Both the position numbers and the translations under genes were made by a program. 64,000 nt of DNA, taken from NCBI RefSeq assembly GCF_023273895.1, contig NZ_CP096883.1, positions 1,674,001-1,738,000 of the forward strand. The letters are read 5' to 3'. Under the pieces are notes generated by a model that saw only the letters and a list, made by a program, of their open reading frames with translations, had not been told where the DNA came from and searched no databases. Shown piece by piece: positions 56,677-64,000 of this stretch (within the stretch, counting starts at the first letter, position 1; each line of letters starts with the position of its first letter). The DNA is from Sphingobacterium sp. PCS056 (GTDB lineage Bacteria > Bacteroidota > Bacteroidia > Sphingobacteriales > Sphingobacteriaceae).

Positions 56677-58140
56677 ATGAAATTTAAACATATATTATCA
56701 GTTATTGGAATTTCTAGTGCATTATTGCTGGGATCTTCCTGTGGAAAATATCTCAATCTGTCTCCTCAAGGTAGTACCTACGATGAGGTATTCTGGGTTG
56801 ATGGCGCAAACGTAGAAAAGGCAACTTTAGGCGCATACGCGTTGTTACGTGATGCTATTCGTAATGAAAGGTCATATTTTATTTTTGGTGATATTGCTTC
56901 AGGCATATTAAAAACTGGAGCTGATTATTGGAATTATACTGACCTTTCAAAAGGTGGAGGTTATAAGTTTAGTTATGCCCCATATCTCGAGGGTAGTCTC
57001 TGGAATTGGACTCGTTTTTACAAAATCATCAATCAATGCAATTTGATTATTGAGCATACAGAAGAAATGAATGTTAGTCTATTCGAGGGCGGAGAAGATG
57101 AGAAAAAACAATATATAGGAAATGCAAAATTTTTGCGAGCCTATACTTACTTCTACATGCAGCGTGTTTGGGGCGATGTCTTATTAGTCAAAGAAACGTT
57201 CAAGGATCCACAAAATATTCCGGATATGGCAAGAAGTCCTGAATCGGAAACATTGGCGTTCTGTAAAGATGATCTGGTTTATGCAGCCACAAATTTGGGA
57301 CAAGGAGCGACAAAGAGCTTTGCTACAAAGGGTTCAGCCAATGCGCTTTTAGCACAGGTATATGCTTGGGAGCATGATTATGTCAATGCCGTGAAATACA
57401 TTGGAGAGTCCTTAAAAGGAGGGTATGCATTAGAAAATATAAAAGATTATAAAAAAATCTGGCAAGGTGATTCCAAAGAATCCATTTTCGAAATCAGTAT
57501 GATGTATAATGAAACTGGTGGTGAATGGAGTAACGATTTCTTCAATGTATTTTTGACGAGTGCGAATGTTCCTGGTAAAGGAAGTGCATCAGTTTGGGAA
57601 ATTGATCCTGAGTTTTTAGCAGAATCTGAAGGAATGAAGGATGGGTCTGTCCGCTATGATTCGATAACGGCACCATTTCCCGATAATCCTGCCAAAAGAG
57701 TGATAACGAAATACAGTAATCTCGAACATTATAATCCAAATGATACTAAGTTGTATGCGACAAATAACAATTTGGTTTTGATTCGATTAGCAGATATATT
57801 ACTACTTCGTGCAGAAGCGTATTTTAAAAATGGAAAAGAGAATCTAGCATTAGAGGATTTGAACACCATCAGGAGAAGAGCAGGCCTTCAAAATATAACA
57901 TTATCAGGAAATGAGCTTTTTAAAGAAATTTTCAGAGAAAGGAGAAGAGAATTAATTGGAGAAGGAATTATTCAATTTGATTTAATTCGAATGAATCTGT
58001 TTACGCAATTTGACGATTATTCAGCATACTATACAGAAGAAAGATTAGCTAAACAAGGCTATTACTGGCCTTTGAATATGCGGACTCTTTTACCTCAGAA
58101 CGAATCGTTAACACAAAATCCGTATTGGATGAATCATTAA
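56677..58140 (+). CDS. SusD/RagB-family surface lipoprotein (locus 4)
   Basis: A 487-residue SusD-like lipoprotein (lipobox GSSC, Cys at about 22) opening GKYLNLSPQGSTYDEVFW. A helix typical of the family reads AKFLRAYTYFYMQRVWGDV (about 149-167), and the C-terminal signature is FRERRRELIGEGIIQFDLIRMN, followed by a closing LLPQNESLTQNPYWMNH. The next gene begins 1 base after the stop. Confidence 0.93.
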   Translation: MKFKHILSVIGISSALLLGSSCGKYLNLSPQGSTYDEVFWVDGANVEKATLGAYALLRDAIRNERSYFIFGDIASGILKTGADYWNYTDLSKGGGYKFSYAPYLEGSLWNWTRFYKIINQCNLIIEHTEEMNVSLFEGGEDEKKQYIGNAKFLRAYTYFYMQRVWGDVLLVKETFKDPQNIPDMARSPESETLAFCKDDLVYAATNLGQGATKSFATKGSANALLAQVYAWEHDYVNAVKYIGESLKGGYALENIKDYKKIWQGDSKESIFEISMMYNETGGEWSNDFFNVFLTSANVPGKGSASVWEIDPEFLAESEGMKDGSVRYDSITAPFPDNPAKRVITKYSNLEHYNPNDTKLYATNNNLVLIRLADILLLRAEAYFKNGKENLALEDLNTIRRRAGLQNITLSGNELFKEIFRERRRELIGEGIIQFDLIRMNLFTQFDDYSAYYTEERLAKQGYYWPLNMRTLLPQNESLTQNPYWMNH

Positions 58141-58141
58141 T

Positions 58142-58837
58142 ATGAAAATTATGAAAAAAATAGCTTTAAATATATTGATTCTTTTAGGAATCGTATCAGG
58201 GATAAGTTCTTGTAAAAAAGACGATTATTTTGTCGGGGGAGAATTGCATAATCCAAAAATCAATATGACCACCTACGATTGGATGAAAAGTAATCAATAC
58301 GGCGTATTTGATACTGTGCTTATGCTGATCGATAAAGCAGGAGTAAAGGATAAGATCAATGCTCCAGGTATCACATTTTTTGCACCAACGGATTATGATG
58401 TGTACAATTACGTACAAGCAAGGACTGCTGCTGTGCAGAAAGTTGATCCCAAAAAGATGTGGACTGTAGATTCAATTATAAAATATGAATTGAACAAATT
58501 TAGAGATTCAATCGATATTTATATTACTAAGGAAAACCTTTTAAATACCGTTTTAACAGAAAAGGGTAAGAAATATAAAAATGCAAAAGGGGGAGATTTT
58601 TTTGCTTCCTATGAAGAGACGAGGGACCCTGCATTGGGCTATAATCCTAATTCAACTGTAATTCCGAAGGTGGTTATGTTTACGTATTTGTTCAAGCCGG
58701 TTGCGGATGATGTTAATATCACAAGTATTGTTCCTCCGGTGGGAAGCAGAGTGTTGATTCAGACTTCAAATGCGCAGACAACGACAGGGGTGGTACATGT
58801 TTTAAGTAACAGCCATGTTTTATTCTTTTATAGATAA
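58142..58837 (+). CDS. Fasciclin-domain lipoprotein
   Basis: A 231-residue lipoprotein (lipobox ISSC, Cys at about 24) with one fasciclin (FAS1)-type domain: TYDWMKSNQYGVFDTVLMLIDKAGVKDKI, then ITFFAPTDYDVYNYV, the most recognisable FAS1 motif, and a C-terminal region ending in a GVVHVLSNSHVLFFYR-type second FAS1 box. FAS1 domains bind polymers or mediate adhesion. It is coupled to SusD (1-base gap) and followed by a DUF5007-like gene. Start could be the Met at 58151. Confidence 0.8.
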   Translation: MKIMKKIALNILILLGIVSGISSCKKDDYFVGGELHNPKINMTTYDWMKSNQYGVFDTVLMLIDKAGVKDKINAPGITFFAPTDYDVYNYVQARTAAVQKVDPKKMWTVDSIIKYELNKFRDSIDIYITKENLLNTVLTEKGKKYKNAKGGDFFASYEETRDPALGYNPNSTVIPKVVMFTYLFKPVADDVNITSIVPPVGSRVLIQTSNAQTTTGVVHVLSNSHVLFFYR

Positions 58838-58842
58838 TCAAA

Positions 58843-59835
58843 ATGAAAAAGAGTTTAATATATACACTAGCTATCGGAATATTAGCAGTGTCGGCATGTA
58901 AAAAATTGCCAGATGGAAATCTTAGTGATATTATTCGTTATGAAGTATTACCGATGCAGATTAAAAAGGGTAGAGCAGAGGTGTCAACAGCGATAAATCC
59001 AGCAGGTTCTTCAAAACCAACAGAATATAAATTAATAAAAATTTATGAAAAGGATAGTGGAAAAGATGTAACTGATATTTTTCTAAAAACATATCCAATA
59101 AAAATCTGGACAAGATTGTACGATTCAAAAGTGGACAACACCATTGAAAAAATTGATGCCAAAAGAAAGGATACTGTCATGACGGCATTATCAATTAATA
59201 AGTTTTCAGGTGCAATTGAGTCCAATGAAAATACATTACAGTTACCTTCTGGAAATTATCTATTTGATCTGGAAATAAAAAATAGCAATGGTACTCGAGT
59301 TTATCCTAAAATAGGTGAATTTGCACTAGTAGATGCACCTCTTTATGAAGTGCCTGCTGTTAGATCTACTGTAGCAATGAAAGTTGGCGCTGAAACAACA
59401 ACAAAATCAATATCGAGTAATGCAAGCCATATCAAAGTAGAGAAATTGGCAGCGAAGGAAAATAAGATTATTGTCAGAATTGTGGATAAAAATGGTGAAC
59501 CTTTTAATCCCAAATCTGGTGAAGTTGATAGAAGACCACTTTCGGGAACAGCTGTTGGTTTTTTACAGACTATGCAGGATTATGCTTTAACAACAACATT
59601 ATTTGATGATCGTATGGAATTTACTTATGGTGTGGTCCCTTTTCCTTTGGTTTCTTTAGGAAATGGATTTAATTACTACTACAGGATACCAGCAAAGTAT
59701 GTCAAATTTGATGATAGCTTAGCTTTGCCATATAATACTTATTCATGTAATGCACGGTTTTCTTTTCAAGCATTTGTAGGCGGAACATATCAGATCGATG
59801 TGATTGTACCTCAAGTGACACGAGTTAAGCTGTAG
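58843..59835 (+). CDS. DUF5007-like lipoprotein
   Basis: A 330-residue lipoprotein (lipobox VSAC, Cys at about 19) that resembles DUF5007 proteins that often follow SusC/SusD genes with a FAS1 partner in Sphingobacteriaceae. It is beta-rich, with a repeated pattern of strands (DTVMTALSINKFSGAIESNENTLQLPSGNYLFDLEIKNSNG, shown in part), a basic central region and a C-terminal domain starting DYALTTTLFDDRMEFTYG. No enzyme motif. It probably helps bind the substrate at the cell surface. A good terminator follows, ending this operon-like set of four genes. Confidence 0.6.
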   Translation: MKKSLIYTLAIGILAVSACKKLPDGNLSDIIRYEVLPMQIKKGRAEVSTAINPAGSSKPTEYKLIKIYEKDSGKDVTDIFLKTYPIKIWTRLYDSKVDNTIEKIDAKRKDTVMTALSINKFSGAIESNENTLQLPSGNYLFDLEIKNSNGTRVYPKIGEFALVDAPLYEVPAVRSTVAMKVGAETTTKSISSNASHIKVEKLAAKENKIIVRIVDKNGEPFNPKSGEVDRRPLSGTAVGFLQTMQDYALTTTLFDDRMEFTYGVVPFPLVSLGNGFNYYYRIPAKYVKFDDSLALPYNTYSCNARFSFQAFVGGTYQIDVIVPQVTRVKL

Positions 59836-59857
59836 AAGCTTATCAAATAGAACATGG

Positions 59858-59889
59858 AAAGCACTTAACGGATAATAGTTAAGTGCTTT
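59858..59889 (+). terminator. Terminator of locus 4
   Basis: A 12-bp stem AAAGCACTTAAC (59858-59869) with GTTAAGTGCTTT (59878-59889), loop GGATAATA, followed by a T run. Confidence 0.85.
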
Positions 59890-60670
59890 TTTTGATGCTT
59901 GCAACGTGCAGGTACTCTTTCTTTTTTTAGTAGTTTTTTTAATCTAATAATAGTCTGCATGTTGATTTTTATTCGACTGCCGTTAGACCAAGGTTGTGGA
60001 CTAATTAGGCTGTTGTTTTGTACATAATCAGTTTCGAGGTAAGCTAGAATCGATAGCCTTTCGCTAAGACGTAAGGTTATTATTAAAATGCATTGCAACC
60101 ACATATCTGTGGGCGATGAAAATATAGTTGAAGTAAATTTTAGTAAAGAAATTGGTGATAACAGAAGTTGATAATATCAATTCGCACTCTGTTTATTTTG
60201 CTTTAAAAAATAGTGCAAATGTAGTCGTGTTCGGCAACAGCTTGTATTTGGTTGCAATGGGTGCATAGTAAAGAGGAGGCTCTGTCTTCCGATAGTAAAC
60301 TTATGACTGCTGAAATATTTGATGCGTTAGTAATTCGCGATGGTCAGCTTTATCATTACGAAGAATAGAATTTTCTGATGTGAAACCTGCTGAATTCCAG
60401 ATTTTGATGATGAGGGGGATTGGGTATAATAAGTTTTTGATGGGAGTCGTATTTTTTTAAGGGCGTGTATTCTATTTGTCGATTTTTAAGGCAGGAAAAT
60501 CTAATAGGGAGTCTGAAAGGCTATATCAAGTAGTTGGTGAGTTCATTTGCTACATTTTTGAGGTGTGTTGTCCCGTTTTACTATGGTGTATCAGTAGATA
60601 CTGAGATTAAATGTAACATGGTATTCAGACGCCTTATTATTGCGGGTTTTCTTATCGCATACGCGTTCTA
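59890..60670. pseudogene. Gene-poor region with possible decayed coding remnants
   Basis: No intact gene is recognised in this 780-base gap. On the + strand around 60170-60430 short open stretches in different frames read as protein-like: one gives FALKNSANVVVFGNSLYLVAMGA then a stop (about 60190-60270), another CIWLQWVHSKEEALSSDSKL with MTAEIFDALVIRDGQLYHYEE (to a stop near 60368), and a third PDFDDEGDWV then a stop. Frame switches with stop codons between them are what a degenerate gene would show, but chance cannot be ruled out. A 79-codon ORF on the - strand (59865-60104) overlaps the terminator and is probably not real. Confidence 0.3.
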
Positions 60671-61288
60671 TTATTGTTGCGCTATGGTAGATTTTATATG
60701 CGCATATGCAGGTAGAGGTAAGGTAATACCGTCATTTTCGTATATGTAATATAATGCATGCGCCAAACAGATGAGAAACTCGCGAATAGCAATAATCTTA
60801 TCTCCAAATTGTGCATTGTCTAGAGATCTCTTCAAAGTTAGTTGTTCCATTAATTCATCCATGATCTTATACCATTTTCTTAATGAATGATAAGAGAAAA
60901 ACTTACAAATCAAATCGTAGGGATTTTTTTTGTCATTACAGGTGAATTTAGGTCCATACGAGTAGTTGAAGTAATCGTTTCTTGTCGCGAATAATTTTAA
61001 AGGATTCTGGTGTTTCGTGAGGCCACATTGTTTGAAAATGACATAGGCAACTTCAATCTGTTTGATCATTTGATTACAATTGTAACCATTTTCGGGATGA
61101 CCTCCAGTGGACATTGCAGGATAGGCCCCACTTATAACAAAGAGATGGATATCATTTTGCCAGTTAATGAGATCGGTTTGGTTGCGGAAAAAATCATGGA
61201 TGTAGAGCATCGGATTATCGATAATCTCCTTAGTTAAGTAGCGAAAATTTTTCGCTTTTAGTTTCTTTTGTGTATTTTTCATAATCAT
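60671..61288 (-). CDS. Conserved-looking hypothetical protein, 205 residues
   Basis: A protein I do not recognise by name. It has no signal peptide or membrane helix. It reads NPMLYIHDFFRNQTDLINWQND (about 25-46), GAYPAMSTGGHPENGYNCNQMIKQIEVAYVIFKQCG (about 54-90, in part) and later RKWYKIMDELMEQLTLKRSLDN, with an even mix of helices. The G-G-H-P-E-N-G-Y-N-C stretch has conserved-looking His, Asn and Cys. It ends in AYAHIKSTIAQQ. It is divergent from the HTH gene at 61383 (94 bases apart), so the two may form a regulator/target pair. The flanking region looks accessory, so this could be a recently acquired or decaying locus. Confidence 0.6.
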   Translation of the reverse strand: MIMKNTQKKLKAKNFRYLTKEIIDNPMLYIHDFFRNQTDLINWQNDIHLFVISGAYPAMSTGGHPENGYNCNQMIKQIEVAYVIFKQCGLTKHQNPLKLFATRNDYFNYSYGPKFTCNDKKNPYDLICKFFSYHSLRKWYKIMDELMEQLTLKRSLDNAQFGDKIIAIREFLICLAHALYYIYENDGITLPLPAYAHIKSTIAQQ

Positions 61289-61382
61289 TAGTTAAGTTAT
61301 GCTTCTGGTAGAAGCTATTATATTATAGTTGTTTGTTAAAAATAGGATATTATAATATCTTTTACAAATTAAATTAAAAATA

Positions 61383-61781
61383 ATGTCTGGTATTAAAGAA
61401 CGTGTCCTGTTAATCGCGGAAAGTAAAGGGATCAATAAAGCAGTTTTCTTTGAAGAATTAGGGCTTTCATATGCTAACTTTAAAGGTGTGCAAAAATATT
61501 CCGCACTAAGTTCAGATACGATGGTCATTATTTTAAATAAGTATGTCGATATAAGCCCTGTATGGCTCTTGATGGGGATTGGGGAAATGTATAAGAATGA
61601 TTTTGGTAATATGAGAGATCATGCAATCCCTTATCAACAGACCGTTGCTTCGCAAGATAAAGATAGTCTGATGGTCGATTCTTTGAATAAAGTGATCAAT
61701 GCGCTAGAGCAGACAATACGTAGTCAAGAGAAAACAATTCTTGCTCTTGAAAAACAAATAAGTTTTTTAGAGAAAAAATGA
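61383..61781 (+). CDS. CI-like helix-turn-helix protein with coiled-coil tail
   Basis: A 132-residue protein. The N-terminal part is a phage-CI/XRE-type HTH domain: IKERVLLIAESKGINKAVFFEELGLSYANF then LSSDTMVIILNKYVDISPVWLLMGIGEMYK, where the I-S-P-x-W-L-L-x-G-x-G-E-M ending is highly typical. After a linker, residues 95-132 have a heptad pattern (INALEQTIRSQEKTILALEKQISFLEKK) indicating a coiled coil for oligomerisation, in place of a LexA-like protease domain. It lies divergent from the 205-residue gene and probably regulates it, itself or both. Confidence 0.85.
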   Translation: MSGIKERVLLIAESKGINKAVFFEELGLSYANFKGVQKYSALSSDTMVIILNKYVDISPVWLLMGIGEMYKNDFGNMRDHAIPYQQTVASQDKDSLMVDSLNKVINALEQTIRSQEKTILALEKQISFLEKK

Positions 61782-61998
61782 TTTTGGATATTATTTTATC
61801 CTTTTTGTTTTAACACACTTAAACATAGCTATTGCACTTACAAACTTATCTACCATTATATTCAATAATAATTTAAAAAAATAACGGATTAAAAGAAATT
61901 TATTGCTGAGATTTTAGCTTATTTTGTTTAATGAAGGTATTCTGTTTATAAAGTACTGTCCTTCTTGAAATCTTTTAATATCTACTAATACTGCGTTT

Positions 61999-63219
61999 AT
62001 GTTGCAAAGACTATATTTTTTGTTTACTGTATTAATTTGTTTTATTACTCTGGATACTTTTGCTCAATCGGCCGGTGATCGTCCTGTCTATACATCAGAA
62101 TGGGGGCATCTTTATCGTGCTGAAGATAATGAAAGAGATTTATTGGGTATTTTTTCTACGGAAGCGCCGATTTACGTTTTGGATTCTAATCAGACACAGT
62201 ATAAGGTGAAAGTGAGTAATGGAGATATTGGTTTTATCAAAAAGCAACCACTTCAAAAGGCGATGTCTGGGAAGAGATCGGAGGGTGAACCTGCTCAATA
62301 TTTTTATCGAGGTAGTCAAGGAAGTCAATGTCCTCATTTTTTTGTTCAGGTATCTGAATTACGGGTGCGAAAAGCTCCAAATGTGGCTAGTATAGCTGTT
62401 AGAAGAGCCAGATTGAATGAATTGATTTGTGTGGATTACATTCCGCTTTATTCGGACGGTTGGGTATATATTGGTGATCATTTTCATGAAAAACCTGAAT
62501 TCATTCAGGCTAAATTTTTAGGTACTGAATTAACTTACGCTAAAGTGTTGAAGGATTATCTTGAGGTAAGAGGTAAAGACCAAAAGCAAGAAATGGTATT
62601 GGCAGGAAGGCTGCGGGAAATCGCTTGGACTGATGATAAAAAATTAAAAGAGGCTCTGACTTTTTGGAAACAATCATTTGAAAATGCTGGTGTAAAAGAT
62701 CCAAAAATAGATATAGATTTTGAATTGCTTGTCGCGGAAAGGTTTCAAAATAGACCAACATTTGATGCTATCATGAGTCAAGTAGAGGCACTTCTTGTGC
62801 ACTTCGATTGGAAGGGAATGCTTCTTTATGATGGAAAGATAACGGACAATCAGATGAAACAATTGGGTATGAAAAGGGTGGAAGAGATTCCTAATATGCC
62901 CGAATGTGGATGGGAACCGAAATATTATTATCAATCTCCATCATCTATTGTCGCATTTGAAGAAAATAACAAGGGTAAGTTAGTCGGGTCTGTCTATCAA
63001 ACCTCCTTCCTGGAAGGTGTAGTATTACGGATTGGTCAGGAACGTGTGGATGCTAACTATGATGAACGGGAATTTGTTGAAAAATTCGGACACTTATTGA
63101 CCGTCACCTGGATAGATACTCCGCATGTCTATCATATCCCAAATGGCGACGCCGGCCTCTTTATCATTACTTTTGAAAATGGAAAAGCTGTTCGATATGA
63201 ATGTATGTTTTATTGTTAG
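61999..63219 (+). CDS. Secreted protein with SH3-like domains
   Basis: A 406-residue protein with a signal peptide ending DTFAQ (about residue 23). Two SH3b-like segments are visible: about 30-85 (HLYRAEDNERDLLGIFSTEAPIYVLDSN... YKVKVSNGDIGFIKKQPL) and about 112-165 (VSELRVRKAPNVASIAVRRARLNELICVDYIPLYSDGWVYIG), the latter with the typical L-R-V-R-x-x-P pattern. The rest is a unique mixed domain with no known catalytic motif and ends in a Cys-containing segment. SH3b domains bind peptidoglycan or cell-wall peptides. The family is unclear. Confidence 0.75.
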   Translation: MLQRLYFLFTVLICFITLDTFAQSAGDRPVYTSEWGHLYRAEDNERDLLGIFSTEAPIYVLDSNQTQYKVKVSNGDIGFIKKQPLQKAMSGKRSEGEPAQYFYRGSQGSQCPHFFVQVSELRVRKAPNVASIAVRRARLNELICVDYIPLYSDGWVYIGDHFHEKPEFIQAKFLGTELTYAKVLKDYLEVRGKDQKQEMVLAGRLREIAWTDDKKLKEALTFWKQSFENAGVKDPKIDIDFELLVAERFQNRPTFDAIMSQVEALLVHFDWKGMLLYDGKITDNQMKQLGMKRVEEIPNMPECGWEPKYYYQSPSSIVAFEENNKGKLVGSVYQTSFLEGVVLRIGQERVDANYDEREFVEKFGHLLTVTWIDTPHVYHIPNGDAGLFIITFENGKAVRYECMFYC

Positions 63220-63271
63220 GAAGGTTAGATGTTGAACATGTTCGATCATTAAAAAGGTTAGGTAAATATTG

Positions 63272-63308
63272 AAAATAAAGGGCCTACAGTTTGTAAGTCC
63301 TTTATTTT
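63272..63308. terminator. Bidirectional terminator before lipB
   Basis: A 17-bp stem with one G-T pair and one mismatch, left arm 63272-63288 and right arm 63292-63308, loop GTT. It lies between the SH3 gene and the convergent lipB, whose stop codon begins at the next base on the map. Confidence 0.8.
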
Positions 63309-64000
63309 TTAAACCAGTTCCATAGCGAATAGATTGGCAATATGTCTTTTTAATTTGTCTTTTACTTCATTTATATTGGGTTTATAGCCCAACTCTCTTT
63401 CCATAGAAGTGACATCTTTGTCATCAATACCACAAGGTACGATATTTCCAAAATAGCTTAAATCTGCATTTACATTAAATGCAAATCCATGCATAGTGAC
63501 CCATCGGCTTGCTCTGACACCCATTGCACATATTTTACGTGCTTTTTCGTTATCAGCATCTATCCATACACCTGTGAAACTCGGATATCTTCCTGCTTGA
63601 ATACCGTAGTCTTGCAAAGTCAGGATAATAGCTTCTTCTAATGTGCGCAGATATAAATGGATATCTGTAAAGAAATTATCTAAGTCGAGTATGGGATATC
63701 CTACGATCTGTCCAGGACCATGATAGGTAATATCTCCTCCGCGATTAATTTTGTAATAGCGAGCTTCTTTTTCTTCTAATGCTTTTTGATCGAGTAATAA
63801 ATGTTCTGGTTTCCCCGATTTCCCTAAGGTGTAAACATGGGGATGCTCGTTAAAAATTAAAAAGTTTTCCGTTGACAATTCGGTGTTGTTAACACGATTA
63901 TCATGCTTTATTGCTAAGGTTTTCTTAAAAATCTCTTCTTGTCTATCCCAAGCTTCTTGATAGTCTACTAAGCCCCAGTCGATAAATGTAACTTTCTTAT
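63309..64000 (-). CDS. lipB: Lipoyl(octanoyl) transferase LipB, 5'-truncated by window edge
   Basis: LipB transfers octanoyl from acyl carrier protein to lipoyl domains of 2-oxoacid dehydrogenases. The visible frame extends beyond a Met at 63878 to the window edge: the 40 upstream codons read KKVTFIDWGLVDYQEAWDRQ and on, the normal LipB N terminus, so the real start lies outside the window. Motifs: NEHPHVYTLGKSG, RGGDITYHGPGQIVGYPILDL (lipoate/octanoate pocket), KICAMGVRASRWVTMHGFAFN with the catalytic Lys, and NIVPCGIDDKDVTSM with the catalytic Cys. The C terminus is normal. Confidence 0.96.
   Translation of the reverse strand, partial: KKVTFIDWGLVDYQEAWDRQEEIFKKTLAIKHDNRVNNTELSTENFLIFNEHPHVYTLGKSGKPEHLLLDQKALEEKEARYYKINRGGDITYHGPGQIVGYPILDLDNFFTDIHLYLRTLEEAIILTLQDYGIQAGRYPSFTGVWIDADNEKARKICAMGVRASRWVTMHGFAFNVNADLSYFGNIVPCGIDDKDVTSMERELGYKPNINEVKDKLKRHIANLFAMELV

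Noticed and set aside
59865..60104. 79-codon ORF on the - strand after locus 4
   Set aside because: Its end overlaps the locus-4 terminator stem, it has no recognisable motif and a very basic composition that fits random AT-rich translation; kept only as part of the decayed-region note.

Overview
The window is chromosomal DNA of a Bacteroidota bacterium, most likely a Sphingobacteriaceae member (Sphingobacterium/Pedobacter type). This rests on four SusC/SusD outer-membrane uptake pairs, DUF4293/DUF6377/DUF6695-type proteins restricted to the phylum, AT-rich sequence, weak Shine-Dalgarno signals, and several promoters of the Bacteroidota -7 form TAnnTTTG. The genus is an inference; no rRNA is present.

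Layout. (a) 1-8.4 kb: the tail of an OmpR-type response regulator, then a glycan locus (discoidin-like lipoprotein, SusC, SusD, GH92 alpha-mannosidase). (b) 8.4-17.8 kb: a DUF6377-type membrane regulator, then a second glycan locus (SusC, SusD, GH30 lipoprotein, DUF5121-like surface binding lipoprotein) resembling beta-1,6-glucan loci. (c) 18-31.5 kb: mostly housekeeping: two uncharacterised small genes, truA, an ABC exporter, a NeuD-like acyltransferase, DUF4293, a TPR protein, ung, a DUF6695-like protein, an Lrp/AsnC regulator and sufBCD. A GC-richer 260-base gap at 26.5-26.8 kb may encode a structured RNA or small peptides. (d) 31.5-41.8 kb: a LytS-type histidine kinase, a large secreted metzincin-like zinc protease lipoprotein, SusC, SusD and a LytTR response regulator, all on the + strand, forming a candidate protein/peptide-acquisition cassette with its own two-component system. 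(e) 41.8-53 kb: a Mef-like efflux pump preceded by an 11-codon leader ORF and a perfect hairpin, tRNA-Gly(GCC), an FAD-dependent dehydrogenase, LemA with two TPM-domain proteins, a TlpA-like thioredoxin, a GHL10 glycosidase, L-serine dehydratase and a WalJ-type metallo-hydrolase. (f) 53-59.9 kb: a fourth SusC/SusD pair with a fasciclin-domain lipoprotein and a DUF5007-like lipoprotein, preceded by two LacI-type operator-like palindromes. (g) 59.9-64 kb: a gene-poor, apparently decayed stretch, a divergent pair (205-aa unknown / CI-like HTH protein), an SH3-domain protein and the 5'-truncated lipB.

Functionally the window mixes core genes with four outer-membrane nutrient-uptake loci, each of which seems to use a different control style: DUF6377 regulator, LytS/LytTR pair, LacI-like operators, and possibly the truncated OmpR-type regulator at the left edge. 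Many gene ends carry strong intrinsic hairpins, some overlapping stop codons. All family assignments are from reading motifs and overall resemblance; no database search was run.
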